From NCBI RefSeq assembly GCF_031851795.1, contig NZ_CP134696.1:7254001-7318000 (forward strand): a stretch of DNA of 64,000 nucleotides, in the 5' to 3' direction. Of this stretch, positions 51,347 through 60,337 are shown one piece after another; the first letter of the stretch is position 1; the number at the start of each line of letters is the position of its first letter. Under the pieces are notes generated by a model. That model searched no databases, had not been told where the DNA came from, and saw only the letters and a list, made by a program, of their open reading frames with translations. This stretch comes from Pontibacter sp. G13 (GTDB lineage: Bacteria > Bacteroidota > Bacteroidia > J057). A program made the translations under genes and the position numbers.

Positions 51347-52093
51347 ATGGCCTCAACAAACTTTCTGACTGCTGAATGGAATGACCTCCTGCTGGCCAAC
51401 TATGCCGTGGACCCGGCAATCCTCCAGCCTCACGTTCCCATTGGAACCGAGCTGGATCTCTATGAGGGAGTCGCCTATGTCAGTTTGGTGGCTTTTCGGT
51501 TTGAGGATACCCGGCTTTTGGGGATTCCAATTCCGTTCCATATCAATTTCGAGGAAGTGAATCTCCGCTTCTATGTCAAGGCTTTTCAGGATGGCGAATG
51601 GAAGCGCGGGGTGGTATTTGTGAAGGAAATCGTTCCGAAGCCTGCCATTGCCTGGGTGGCTAATGTAGTGTATCGGGAGCCTTATGTCACTCGCCGGATG
51701 GATCACAAGCTCGAAATGTCGGAGGATCATCGCACCATCCAATATCGCTGGAAGGAAGGGCAGGAATGGCAGGAAATCAGCGCTGTAGCCGATGCCCAAT
51801 CTGTTCCGCTTTATTCGGTAGATCCCGCTGCTACTTTCATCACGGAGCATTACTGGGGATATACCAAATGGAGCGATCGTAAGACCACAGGATATGAGGT
51901 CGTGCATCCCAGTTGGGAGGTGTTTCCGATTCGTCAGTACCGCATATCCGTGGATGTTGCAGCTACCTACGGCCCCCAATGGGCAGAGGCCATGCCTTCC
52001 AGTCCAGATTCGGTCTTCTGGGCTCAAGGCTCCGAGGTGGCCGTGAGATCGGGATTTACCCTCACGGAAGGGGCCAAATCTTCGCCAGTTTGA
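51347..52093 (+). CDS. DUF2071 (YqjF-type) protein
   Basis: A 248-residue cytoplasmic protein. The opening FLTAEWNDLLLANYAVDPAI, followed by LQPHVPIGTELDLYEG and YVSLVAFRFEDTRLLG, is characteristic of DUF2071, as are VNLRFYVK and GVVFVKEIVPK. The family has an acetoacetate-decarboxylase-like fold, but the biochemical role is unknown. Length is normal for the group. It is a single gene; the dispersed repeat at 52111-52357 follows its stop. Confidence 0.8.
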   Translation: MASTNFLTAEWNDLLLANYAVDPAILQPHVPIGTELDLYEGVAYVSLVAFRFEDTRLLGIPIPFHINFEEVNLRFYVKAFQDGEWKRGVVFVKEIVPKPAIAWVANVVYREPYVTRRMDHKLEMSEDHRTIQYRWKEGQEWQEISAVADAQSVPLYSVDPAATFITEHYWGYTKWSDRKTTGYEVVHPSWEVFPIRQYRISVDVAATYGPQWAEAMPSSPDSVFWAQGSEVAVRSGFTLTEGAKSSPV

Positions 52094-52110
52094 TTTCAGC
52101 TCCCAGGAAG

Positions 52111-52357
52111 CTGGTGCTATGTGCTCAAAAGTGCCTCATTGAGGTTCTGGAAATGGACCATTGCATCCGGCAGAGCACGGGGGGGGTGCTGGGAGAAGCT
52201 GTTCTTGGGGGGATCTGTTGAAGCGAAAAGGATCAGTTTCAGGTTCTCAATCCGCCATTTTTTTCGTGCATAGTGGTGCTATGTGCTCAAAAAATGGCTC
52301 ATTGAGGTTCTGGAAATGGACCTTTGCAGCCAACAGAGCACCCCACGAACAGCTTCC
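52111..52357. repeat. Dispersed intergenic repeat, diverged copy and partial copy
   Basis: Bases 52218-52357 match the 39561 family: TTGAAGCGAAAAGGATCAGT, CAGGTTCTCAATCCGCCATT, GTGGTGCTATGTGCTC, GAGGTTCTGGAAATGGACC and a final AACAGCTTCCAT. Bases 52111-52205 are a partial copy (CTGGTGCTATGTGCTCAAAA and GAGGTTCTGGAAATGGACC), ended by an eight-G run near 52182. Non-coding. Confidence 0.7.
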
Positions 52358-52365
52358 ATAAAAAA

Positions 52366-52394
52366 ACAGGGCCCCCATTTCTGGGAAGCCCTGT
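52366..52394 (-). terminator. Intrinsic terminator of yidC
   Basis: Arms ACAGGGC and GCCCTGT around CCCCATTTCTGGGAA, with a run of A residues on the + strand side giving a U tract for - strand transcription, 25 nt after the yidC stop. Confidence 0.75.
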
Positions 52395-52418
52395 AAGATA
52401 TATCTAAGTCGGTGGAAA

Positions 52419-54341
52419 TTACTTGCGGCCTTTGCGGTTAGAACCTTGGTTCTTGGCGCGTTGCTGCTGCTTCATGATTTCCTGTTGCTTTTTCTGCTGG
52501 TCTTCCATCCATTTCTGGAGACGGCCCTTAGGGGCTGATCCGCCTCCTTTTTTGCCCTTCTTACCCTTCTTGGATTGGCGCTGAGTTTCCTTCATTTGCT
52601 CGAGGATCTTCTCATCATTCAGAGACAGACGAATCAAGGAAGTCTGCGTGATCTGGATGATGTTGGAGATCAGGTAGTACAAGCTCAATCCAGAAGCGTA
52701 GTTGTTCAAGAACCCAAGCAGGAAGATCGGCATGATGTAGGCGATGTACTTCATCTGGTTACCAGCTGCGGAAGTCGGCTGGGACTTCTGTTGGTAGTAG
52801 GTGTAGATGAAGGTCGAGATCGCCATCAACAAGGTGAACAAGCTCACATGGTCGCCATACATCGGAATGGTGAATGGCAATTGGAAGATACTATCGTAGG
52901 TGGACAGGTCATTGGCCCAAAGGAAAGGCTGCTGACGAAGTTCTACAGATTGCGGGAAGAAGAAGAAGAACGCAATCAGGAACGGATAGGACAACAACAT
53001 CGGGACACATCCTCCAAACATGCTTACGCCCATCTCGCGATAGACCTGCATTTTGGCCATCTGGAGCTTCTGTGGATCATCTTTGTGCTTGGCATCTAGG
53101 GCCTTCATCTCGTCGGTGTTGTTGATCACCCGCATTTTGGCCATAGAGACGTAGCTCTTATAGGAAAGCGGGAACATCAACAAGCGGATCATGAAGGCCA
53201 TGATGATGATGATCAGGCCGTAGCTTGGAATGTATTTTTCGAGGAACTTGAAGACGTAGGTGGTTCCCATGTTGATGTAGGAAATGAACCACCATCCCAA
53301 GTCCAGTTGTTTCTGGTACTTGCGCTTGTAGCTATTGAGCGTGGCAAATTCGTTTGGCCCCATGAACATGGAGAACTCGGTCACCACATCGTCGGTAGGC
53401 TGCATGTCCACGAACAACTCTGTCCTCATGACGCGCGCAACTTGGTCATTCTCCGGGGTAGTCATGATGGACTTACCCTTGCGGAATGGACGCTTGCTAT
53501 CGAGAATTTGGCTAAAGAATTGGCTCTTGTAGGAGATCCATTCTAGGCCTGCGCCCATTTCAGCTTCCTCGATGTCGTCGGTGTAGGAGAATTTTTCCAC
53601 ATCGTCTCCCAAGCGGTAGGCGATGGTAGATTTTTGACGCTGGTTTTTAATGGCCAATTCCGTCTTGGGAATGTGAGACTCCCAGAGCAGGTTGAAGGTG
53701 GACAGGTTGCCCAGCTCCTTCTTGATGCCGTGGAAACGAATTTCATATCCCAAATCATAGCGATCGCCTTTCAAGGTGTAGATCTGCTCAATGTAGCGAT
53801 CTCCGCCGATGTCGGCACGCATGACAAACTTGGCACTGTCTGATCCGGTAACTGTCAGGTCCTTCACCGAAGGCGAGAAGGCCAACATGGTATTGTTGAT
53901 TGCCCGGTTGTTGTAGCTAAAGTCAAAGCGGAAGATATTGGCTTCATTCGGCGCAATGACAGGTAGCGGAAGGGAATCGAATGTCTTGTATTCGTTCAGG
54001 TAGGCAGCATGGAGGTTACCTCCCACTGTATTGAATTCCAAGGTGAACTTGTCAGTTACGACCTTGATGATTTCATTTTCTTGGTCTACGAGGCTGAAAA
54101 AGTCGCTGTAGGTATCCCGCAATCTAGCCGTCTCCGCGGAATCGAGTTGGAGGGAATCCATTGGGGTAGCGGCTTGGTCGGTCGTTGTGACCGCCTCGGG
54201 TGTTTCGGTAGTAGTTACGGTCTGCTCGGTCTGAGCAGGAGCGTTCTGCGGCTGCTCTTCAGGCGTTTCCACAAAGAACATGAAGTAAACTACCGTCACG
54301 AGGACCATTAAGACCACTCCCGTGATCGAATTTCTATCCAT
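52419..54341 (-). CDS. yidC: Membrane protein insertase YidC
   Basis: A 640-residue Bacteroidota-type YidC. It has an N-terminal membrane helix (SITGVVLMVLVTVVYFMFFV), a large periplasmic domain with an acidic Thr/Glu-rich linker (about 30-60), and the conserved C-terminal insertase domain (about 360-570) with YGLIIIIMAFMIRLLMFPLS, the LLSYPFLIAFFFFFP helix and LSLYYLISNIIQITQTSLIR. The basic tail (KKGKKGKKGGG, then repeated Lys/Gln) is long and likely binds the ribosome. YidC inserts proteins into the inner membrane with or without Sec. pyrG lies directly upstream on the same strand, separated by a terminator; this gene order is common in the phylum. Confidence 0.95.
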   Translation of the reverse strand: MDRNSITGVVLMVLVTVVYFMFFVETPEEQPQNAPAQTEQTVTTTETPEAVTTTDQAATPMDSLQLDSAETARLRDTYSDFFSLVDQENEIIKVVTDKFTLEFNTVGGNLHAAYLNEYKTFDSLPLPVIAPNEANIFRFDFSYNNRAINNTMLAFSPSVKDLTVTGSDSAKFVMRADIGGDRYIEQIYTLKGDRYDLGYEIRFHGIKKELGNLSTFNLLWESHIPKTELAIKNQRQKSTIAYRLGDDVEKFSYTDDIEEAEMGAGLEWISYKSQFFSQILDSKRPFRKGKSIMTTPENDQVARVMRTELFVDMQPTDDVVTEFSMFMGPNEFATLNSYKRKYQKQLDLGWWFISYINMGTTYVFKFLEKYIPSYGLIIIIMAFMIRLLMFPLSYKSYVSMAKMRVINNTDEMKALDAKHKDDPQKLQMAKMQVYREMGVSMFGGCVPMLLSYPFLIAFFFFFPQSVELRQQPFLWANDLSTYDSIFQLPFTIPMYGDHVSLFTLLMAISTFIYTYYQQKSQPTSAAGNQMKYIAYIMPIFLLGFLNNYASGLSLYYLISNIIQITQTSLIRLSLNDEKILEQMKETQRQSKKGKKGKKGGGSAPKGRLQKWMEDQQKKQQEIMKQQQRAKNQGSNRKGRK

Positions 54342-54452
54342 GGGTATTATCGAGTTTCAAAACACATCATCCCGTCATGGGTCGTTGCCCATCTGGAATT
54401 CTTACAAGGCTGTTCCCAACAGGCGTGTAAAATTAAGGAACTATCGGCAAAA

Positions 54453-54478
54453 AACTCCGACCTCAGGAGGTCGGAGTT
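54453..54478 (-). terminator. Intrinsic terminator of pyrG
   Basis: Perfect arms AACTCCGACCT and AGGTCGGAGTT around CAGG, with AAAAA before it on the + strand, 14 nt after the pyrG stop codon. Confidence 0.88.
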
Positions 54479-54491
54479 CCTAGAAAGATGA

Positions 54492-56132
54492 TTATTCTTC
54501 TACTTCATCGCGGTTTTGCTGCACCATGTGCTCATGAGCGGCATTGATGAACGACAAGAAAAGGGGATGTGGACGTTCAACCCGGCTTTTGTATTCTGGG
54601 TGAAACTGGACGCCCATGAAATATGGGTGATCCTTCAATTCCACGATTTCCACCAATTCCGTATCGGGGTTGGTGCCCGTCAGTGCCATACCACCTTTCT
54701 CATATTGAGCTGCGTAGGAGTTGTTGAACTCGTAGCGGTGGCGGTGACGCTCTGTGATGCGGGTTTTTTGGTAGGCTTTGTGTGCCAATGAGTTGCGCTT
54801 GACTGCACATTCGTAGGCACCCAGTCGCATGGTACCCCCCATCTGCTTGACTTTCTTTTGCTCCTCCATCATGTTGATGACGGGGTGAGCCCCTTTTTCG
54901 TCAAATTCGGTACTATTGGCTCCTTCGAGGTTGAGTACGTTACGGCCAAATTCAACGACTGCGATTTGCATCCCCAAGCAGATTCCCAAGAATGGGATTT
55001 TGCTTTCCCGGGCGAATTTCACGGCGATGATCTTGCCATCAACTCCTCGAACGCCAAAACCAGGTGCGACCAGAATACCGTCTACATCTCCCAATTGGCG
55101 TACCACGTTCTCATTGGTGAGGTCTTCAGAGTGAACCCATTTGATCTTGATCTTGAGTTCGTTTTCTGCACCTGCGATTCCGAGAGATTCCACGATGGAG
55201 AGATAGGAGTCATGAAGCTCGACGTATTTACCTACCAAGGCAATCGTCACCTCATCATTGGGATTCTTGAGTCTGGTGACAAAGTCCTTCCAGTACGTCA
55301 AGTCTGGATCTTCTTTCTGATCCAAGCTCAACTGCTTCAGTACCACAGTATCCAATTTCTCCTTCTTGAGGAGGAACGGCACTTCATAGATGGTGCTGGC
55401 ATTGAGGTTTTCGATCACAGATTCCAGCTTGACATTGCAGAATCGAGCAATCTTGTCCTTGACATCCTGAGGTACCTTGTGCTCGGAGCGGCAAACAAGA
55501 ACATCAGGCTGGATACCAGATTGCAGCAACATCTTCACGGAGTGCTGTGTGGGTTTGGTCTTGAGCTCTCCAGAAGCCTGCAAATAGGGTAGGAGGGTCA
55601 AGTGGATCACGAGACAGTGCTCAGGTCCATGCTCGTAGCGGAACTGACGCAACGCCTCTATATAAGGAAGCGATTCGATGTCGCCCACGGTACCTCCAAT
55701 TTCGGTCAAAATGATGTCGAACTTGTTGGTCTCGTTGATCAGGCGGAATCTGCGCTTGATTTCATTGGTGATGTGCGGAATTACCTGCACGGTTTTTCCT
55801 CCATATTCTCCCATTCGCTCACGACGGATGACGGTCTCGTAGATACGGCCAGTCGTCACGTTGTTGGATTGAGAAGTGGGAACATTGAGGAATCGCTCAT
55901 AGTGACCGAGGTCCAAATCTGTCTCTGCACCATCATCGGTCACGTAGCACTCCCCATGTTCGTAGGGATTCAATGTGCCCGGGTCAATGTTGATGTAGGG
56001 ATCGAACTTCTGGATGGTCACATTGTATCCGCGAAGTTGAAGCAATTTGGCCAATGAAGAAGCCAAAATGCCTTTACCCAGGGAGGAGGTCACACCCCCC
56101 GTTACGAAAATATACTTAGTCTTATGGGTCAT
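54492..56132 (-). CDS. pyrG: CTP synthase
   Basis: A 546-residue enzyme from the ATG at 56132 (TKYIFVTGGVTSSLGKGILA at the N-terminus, the P-loop of the synthetase domain); an upstream in-frame start would add 22 residues with no homology. DDGAETDLDLGHYERFL and EIGGTVGDIESLPYIEALRQ follow. The glutaminase domain has the nucleophile Cys in FLGICLGMQIAVVEF (about 383) and the His-Glu pair in GVQFHPEYKSR (about 514-518). It converts UTP, ATP and glutamine to CTP. Length is standard. Confidence 0.96.
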   Translation of the reverse strand: MTHKTKYIFVTGGVTSSLGKGILASSLAKLLQLRGYNVTIQKFDPYINIDPGTLNPYEHGECYVTDDGAETDLDLGHYERFLNVPTSQSNNVTTGRIYETVIRRERMGEYGGKTVQVIPHITNEIKRRFRLINETNKFDIILTEIGGTVGDIESLPYIEALRQFRYEHGPEHCLVIHLTLLPYLQASGELKTKPTQHSVKMLLQSGIQPDVLVCRSEHKVPQDVKDKIARFCNVKLESVIENLNASTIYEVPFLLKKEKLDTVVLKQLSLDQKEDPDLTYWKDFVTRLKNPNDEVTIALVGKYVELHDSYLSIVESLGIAGAENELKIKIKWVHSEDLTNENVVRQLGDVDGILVAPGFGVRGVDGKIIAVKFARESKIPFLGICLGMQIAVVEFGRNVLNLEGANSTEFDEKGAHPVINMMEEQKKVKQMGGTMRLGAYECAVKRNSLAHKAYQKTRITERHRHRYEFNNSYAAQYEKGGMALTGTNPDTELVEIVELKDHPYFMGVQFHPEYKSRVERPHPLFLSFINAAHEHMVQQNRDEVEE

Positions 56133-56464
56133 GGAAGCCGAACGTCTGAAAACAATTGCGCAAAAGTAACACGGTTCTGCTGGATTTTGAAATTCCAACT
56201 CCCTCCAATTGTAAGATTCTTGCCACAGTAGCGGGTTCGTGCATCATCATCAAGGGATTGTCTCCTGAATTCTTGCTGGATGACATGGAAGTTTGTCCTC
56301 GGAATTGCGGGAATGAACAATTGAAAACCCTGTACGGTCGATTTTCCCATTCGTCAGTGGCGGTTTCTCCAGAGATCCTCACATGCGTAAGGCACCCATT
56401 GCCGCTAAGCAAGACTAGTCAGGCATAATGCCATTATTGGGATAAAACGATAATAGGTATTTCC

Positions 56465-56971
56465 ATGTATAGGTATTGCTTGCTCTTGGTGATTCCCGGT
56501 TTCCTCATATTGTCCCATGTATCTGCTCAGAATGCCATGTTTGTCCCCTTCGGACAGACGCATGCTGAACTGAGTTCCTACCTGCTGGCAAAAGACTACT
56601 TTGATCTTCAAACAGACAGTAGCACTTACACCATGGAGAACAGGATCTCCCCGACACAGTTTGTTCGATACGAATTTCAACAAGACCAGCTGTACGCAGT
56701 CGCGGATGTCCGAGAATTTCCTACCCGTAAACAGGCTGACAAGGCGGTGAAGAGTATCACGACCTTTTTCTCCAAGTCTGGCGGGAAGGTGCGGACACTA
56801 TCCAGCACCTTCAAGTTGACCCATTATGCCGTGGTGCGAGACGATCGGATCTTGGAGGTGAAGATTTCCAAGATTGAGGCTGACCGGACCTTGGTGGAGT
56901 TGAAGGCGATTTCCAGAGGCCACGGCCCAGTTGTGGAAACCGAAAGCTATGCCAATGAGATTGGGTTTTGA
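56465..56971 (+). CDS. Secreted protein of unknown function
   Basis: A 168-residue protein with a signal peptide (MYRYCLLLVIPGFLILSHVSAQ, residues 1-22). The mature part begins NAMFVPFGQTHAELSSYL, a start I have seen in small Bacteroidota exported proteins, and is alpha/beta with paired strands (TQFVRYEFQQDQLYAVADVR). No domain is recognised. It is followed by a 70-nt gap and a gene with Cys-rich motifs; whether they form an operon is unclear. No function is proposed. Confidence 0.55.
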   Translation: MYRYCLLLVIPGFLILSHVSAQNAMFVPFGQTHAELSSYLLAKDYFDLQTDSSTYTMENRISPTQFVRYEFQQDQLYAVADVREFPTRKQADKAVKSITTFFSKSGGKVRTLSSTFKLTHYAVVRDDRILEVKISKIEADRTLVELKAISRGHGPVVETESYANEIGF

Positions 56972-57039
56972 CTAGGTAATTCCAGATTCGTAAGTTTCCC
57001 TTGTGGGAATGGCGGGGGTTTTTATACCTTTGCTCTGAT

Positions 57040-57417
57040 ATGCGAATTTGGATAGCCATAGGATTGCTGTGGGTACTTTGCCTCAATGGCCTGATGAAAA
57101 TCGGGCTACATGGCTGGTATCAGGTCAATCAAACCTACCTTTCGCAAGTCTTGTGTATCAACAAGGATCGACCGGAGCTGCATTGTAAGGGGAAATGTAT
57201 CCTCATGCAGAAGCTCAAACAGGTGGATCTCGCCGAGGAACAGGCTGATACGCCTATCCCACCACCTGTTGTCGATGTCGAATGGTCGGTCTTCCTGACC
57301 GCGCACGCATCCTTCCATCACCCGGTCCAACCAGAACTCCAGGAGTTTGCCTACTGGACCGACCCTCATTACACCCACGATTGGGTGAAGGAGATCTTCC
57401 GCCCACCTACCGTTTGA
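57040..57417 (+). CDS. Small exported protein with C-x-NKDxPxLxCxGKC motif
   Basis: A 125-residue protein from the ATG at 57040. Residues 1-20 are a signal peptide or anchor. The conserved string LCINKDRPELHCKGKCILMQ (about residues 38-57) has three Cys spaced like a metal or redox site. Proteins with this string recur in Bacteroidota, usually beside metal-related outer-membrane genes, but have no assigned function. A His-rich tail (HASFHHPVQ, DPHYTHDW) adds further possible ligands. It lies 44 nt before a barrel-type protein with a CDVCGCS motif and may form an operon with it and the next lipoprotein. Metal handling, perhaps copper, is an inference from residues and neighbours. Confidence 0.6.
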   Translation: MRIWIAIGLLWVLCLNGLMKIGLHGWYQVNQTYLSQVLCINKDRPELHCKGKCILMQKLKQVDLAEEQADTPIPPPVVDVEWSVFLTAHASFHHPVQPELQEFAYWTDPHYTHDWVKEIFRPPTV

Positions 57418-57461
57418 CGTATCTACATATTCTCCCTTTTACGTCATTCTAATCCCCTTTC

Positions 57462-58382
57462 ATGAAAACGTTTTGGATCGCCACCCTCCTCATGGTGGCC
57501 GGTATCCAGACGTACGCCTGCGATGTGTGCGGTTGTTCCGCCACAGGTCGTACCCTAAGCCTATGGCCCAAGGGAGCACGATCGTTTGCCGGTGTACGAT
57601 ATGAGTATCGTCATTTTACCAGCGTCCATGAATCCCTGTTCGGCCAGGAACCGGAGACCTCCTCGGATGAGTACTTCCATACTTGGACGATTTGGGGACA
57701 ATGGAGAATCAATAACGCTTGGAGCTTGATGGCCCATGTACCGATACATGCTTATCGCCAAGTGTCTAAATCGGGCACATTTGATACGCATGGGGTAGGG
57801 GACCTGAGTTTGCAGATCAATTACCAGATCTGGGAGCAAATGGACTCAACCCATAGTTGGAGCCATCAACTATCTGGCGGTCTGGGGGTGAAAGCACCCA
57901 CAGGTGCCTATGATCTCATCGACCTTTCAGAAGTGGTCATTCCCAATATGCAACCGGGTACAGGTTCGTGGGATGTCTTTGCTTTTCTTAACTATGTGGG
58001 TCGAGTCGAAAAATGGGGCATACAGGCCCAGTCGAGCTTCCAGTACAATGGAGTCAACTCTTTCGGCTACCAATTTGGACAGCGGATCGTGGCCGAATTG
58101 AAGGGCTTCCGTGAGTTGCCTATCTCAAAGCGGGAAAGTGTATATCCATTTGTCAGTGTGCGGAATGATTGGGCAACCAAGGATATGATAGAAGTAGACG
58201 CCGGTGAGCTGAATGCCTTTACAGGTGGAAACTTTCTTCAAGGTTCCGCAGGTCTTCAATGGTCTACTCAATGGGGGCAGCTGGCATTTACCGGGGCCGT
58301 GCCGATTTGGCAAAATTTCGGAAGTGGAAGTATTGAGCTCAATGCTCGCTTCTCCACAGAACTCGTATTTTTTATTCCTTAA
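57462..58382 (+). CDS. Predicted outer-membrane barrel with CDVCGCS motif
   Basis: A 306-residue protein. The signal peptide ends near IQTYA, after which the mature N-terminus is CDVCGCSATG, three closely spaced Cys, the first of which could be lipidated or all could bind metal. The rest has strands with alternating aromatic residues, such as FAGVRYEYRHF, WTIWGQWRINNAWSLMAHVP and DVFAFLNYVGRVEKWGIQAQ, and ends LNARFSTELVFFIP, a typical barrel terminus. It is similar in outline to transporter-type barrels annotated in phenol-degradation or metal contexts. The gene follows the C-x-NKD protein by 44 nt and precedes the His-rich lipoprotein by 11 nt. Confidence 0.65.
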   Translation: MKTFWIATLLMVAGIQTYACDVCGCSATGRTLSLWPKGARSFAGVRYEYRHFTSVHESLFGQEPETSSDEYFHTWTIWGQWRINNAWSLMAHVPIHAYRQVSKSGTFDTHGVGDLSLQINYQIWEQMDSTHSWSHQLSGGLGVKAPTGAYDLIDLSEVVIPNMQPGTGSWDVFAFLNYVGRVEKWGIQAQSSFQYNGVNSFGYQFGQRIVAELKGFRELPISKRESVYPFVSVRNDWATKDMIEVDAGELNAFTGGNFLQGSAGLQWSTQWGQLAFTGAVPIWQNFGSGSIELNARFSTELVFFIP

Positions 58383-58393
58383 TCTTTTTCAAC

Positions 58394-58804
58394 ATGAACT
58401 TTTCGAACATCACATATACCGTTTTTGCTTTCGCTATGATGGCTATCGTCTCCCTGACTGGGTGCAAGGAAGAGGAACCCGTAGCACCTGAAGTTTCCAT
58501 GAATATTTCCGCCCCTTCAGTGGGTACCATGTTTGGGAAAGATGATACGATCCATGTCCATGCGATGGTTTCCCATGAGGAAGAAATGCATGGTTACGAG
58601 GCATTCATCCGGAATACCAGCATGGGAGATACCGTCGTCTGGTACGTCTCCGAACATGCACATGGAACGGAATTCCATATTGAGGGCGAATGGGTGAACA
58701 ATGTCCAGCATCACAGCGATATGGAGCTGATCATCAATGTAGCGGTTACCCATGATGGCGAACAGGTGTCTGATACGGTGGCATTTCACTGCCATCCGAT
58801 GTAG
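58394..58804 (+). CDS. His-rich lipoprotein, possible metal binder
   Basis: A 136-residue protein. Residues 1-24 form a lipoprotein signal with Cys at about 24 (VSLTGCKEEE). The mature domain is beta-rich (a fibronectin- or Ig-like outline) and unusually rich in His: IHVHAMVSHEEEMHG, SEHAHGTEFHIEGEW, VQHHSDMEL and the last residues FHCHPM. Such clustering suggests copper, zinc or nickel binding at the cell envelope. It starts 11 nt after the CDVCGCS barrel gene, so it is probably co-transcribed with it. No named family is recognised. Confidence 0.6.
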   Translation: MNFSNITYTVFAFAMMAIVSLTGCKEEEPVAPEVSMNISAPSVGTMFGKDDTIHVHAMVSHEEEMHGYEAFIRNTSMGDTVVWYVSEHAHGTEFHIEGEWVNNVQHHSDMELIINVAVTHDGEQVSDTVAFHCHPM

Positions 58805-58997
58805 TCGTCTCAGCCTAATGTAGGCGATCAGATCGACGACTCAATGAATCGTCTCAAGAATTTATAATCTTGGTGAAACATCTTGCCTTCCCAATTTTGG
58901 GAAGGTTATTTTTTTTGGGGTCTTCAAACAACTTCCCGCTTTGACTGGTTAGGTGAATCTATGATCGATGTGCGAAAGCACCACCAACCCAACCTAC

Positions 58998-59687
58998 ATG
59001 CAACACCCAAAATGGCTTTTGATTGGCGGAAGCAGAGGCATTGGCCGAGCCCTTGCCCTCCTCGCCTCAGATGAATATGATATCACCTTGATCTCCAGAA
59101 CTGATCCAGAAATACCCGGTATAGATTGGGTCGAAGGAGATGCCACGAAAGATGATTTGCCTGATATCCCAGGGCCTATTTCCGGACTGGCCTACTTTCC
59201 CGGGACGATTAACCTAAAACCATTCAAAGGCCTCAAAGAGAAGGATTTTCAAAGCGATTTCGAGGTCAATGTACTCGGCGCGATCCGTGTATTACAGCAC
59301 TACGAATCTGCCTTGAAGGCATCGGGAAATGCCTCCGTAGTTTTGTTCTCCACGGTTGCAGTCCAGACGGGGATGCCATTTCATGCTTCTGTTGCGGCTT
59401 CCAAAGGAGCAATAGAAGGTTTGACACGATCGCTTGCTTCGGAATGGGCGCCTGCCGTCCGAGTCAATGCCATTGCCCCTTCCATTGTGGACACGCCTTT
59501 GGCTGCAAGATTGTTGAGATCCGAAAAACAGCGTGAGGCATCTGCGGAAAGACATCCGCTCAAGCGAATTGGTGATGCCCAAGAGGTCGCCCAATTGGCC
59601 AAATTCCTGCTTTCGGAAGATGCTGGATGGATCAGTGGCCAGGTCCTGAAATTGGATGGAGGAATGTCATCTCTAAGAGGGTTGTAA
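58998..59687 (+). CDS. SDR-family protein of the cry-DASH operon
   Basis: A 229-residue short-chain dehydrogenase-like protein from the ATG at 58998 (an upstream ATG at 58968 is possible). It has LLIGGSRGIGRALALLAS (cofactor loop) and the Ser of LFSTVAVQTG, but the usual Tyr of YxxxK is Val (SVAASKGA), while Lys is kept. The C-terminal RVNAIAPSIVDTPLAARLL is normal. It overlaps the flavin reductase gene by one base. Similar proteins beside cryptochrome-DASH and flavin reductase are common in marine Bacteroidota; their reaction is unknown and the missing Tyr suggests altered chemistry. Confidence 0.8.
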   Translation: MQHPKWLLIGGSRGIGRALALLASDEYDITLISRTDPEIPGIDWVEGDATKDDLPDIPGPISGLAYFPGTINLKPFKGLKEKDFQSDFEVNVLGAIRVLQHYESALKASGNASVVLFSTVAVQTGMPFHASVAASKGAIEGLTRSLASEWAPAVRVNAIAPSIVDTPLAARLLRSEKQREASAERHPLKRIGDAQEVAQLAKFLLSEDAGWISGQVLKLDGGMSSLRGL

Positions 59688-60337
59688 TGAGCAAACCTTT
59701 CAAAACCTTCTCTCAGGCAGATGTCGCTGCGATGGATCGTATCCCGCGGCTGAAGTTCATCAACTCCATTTCCGGGTTCAAATCTGCCAATTTGGTCGGG
59801 ACGCGTGGTTCCATGGGGGAGAACTTGGCCATATTCTCCTCTGTCATCCATCTGGGCAGCAATCCCGCTTGGCTGGGAATGATCCTGAGACCGGCAACTG
59901 TCCCACGCCACACATGGGAACACATTCAGGAGACCGGCTGCTACACCATCAATCACATCACCGAATCGATGATTCAACAGGCCCATGCGGTTTCGGCGGC
60001 TTATGGCCCTGAGGTTTCAGAATTCGAGATAGCCAACCTGACTCCTGTATACCGGAAGGATTTTCCTGCTCCTTTCGTTTCGGAAAGTCCGGTCGGAATT
60101 GGTTTGGAGCTTGTGGAAACCCATGAGATCGGCAATGGTTGCAAGCTGATTGTGGGTGCTGCGAAATGGATATTTGTGGAGGAAGGCATGTTTGAGCCCG
60201 ACCATTTTGTGGATTTGGCCGAGGGGAATGTGGTGGCCATTGGGGGATTAGATGGATACTATCAGCCGCGAAAACTCGCGAGATTCGATTACGCCCGACC
60301 CGGACAACCCATTGAAGAAATCAAGCATGAAGACTGA
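59687..60337 (+). CDS. Flavin reductase-like FMN-binding protein
   Basis: A 216-residue protein from the ATG at 59687 (overlapping the SDR stop). FINSISGFKSANLVGTRG (about 22-39), LAIFSSVIHLGSNPAWLGMI and ATVPRHTWEHIQETGCYTIN (about 71-90) match the flavin reductase family, which binds FMN in a split-barrel. Its last 11 nt overlap the photolyase gene, so SDR, flavin reductase and photolyase are one operon. It may supply reduced flavin to the photolyase-type enzyme; this is inferred from context. Confidence 0.82.
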   Translation: MSKPFKTFSQADVAAMDRIPRLKFINSISGFKSANLVGTRGSMGENLAIFSSVIHLGSNPAWLGMILRPATVPRHTWEHIQETGCYTINHITESMIQQAHAVSAAYGPEVSEFEIANLTPVYRKDFPAPFVSESPVGIGLELVETHEIGNGCKLIVGAAKWIFVEEGMFEPDHFVDLAEGNVVAIGGLDGYYQPRKLARFDYARPGQPIEEIKHED

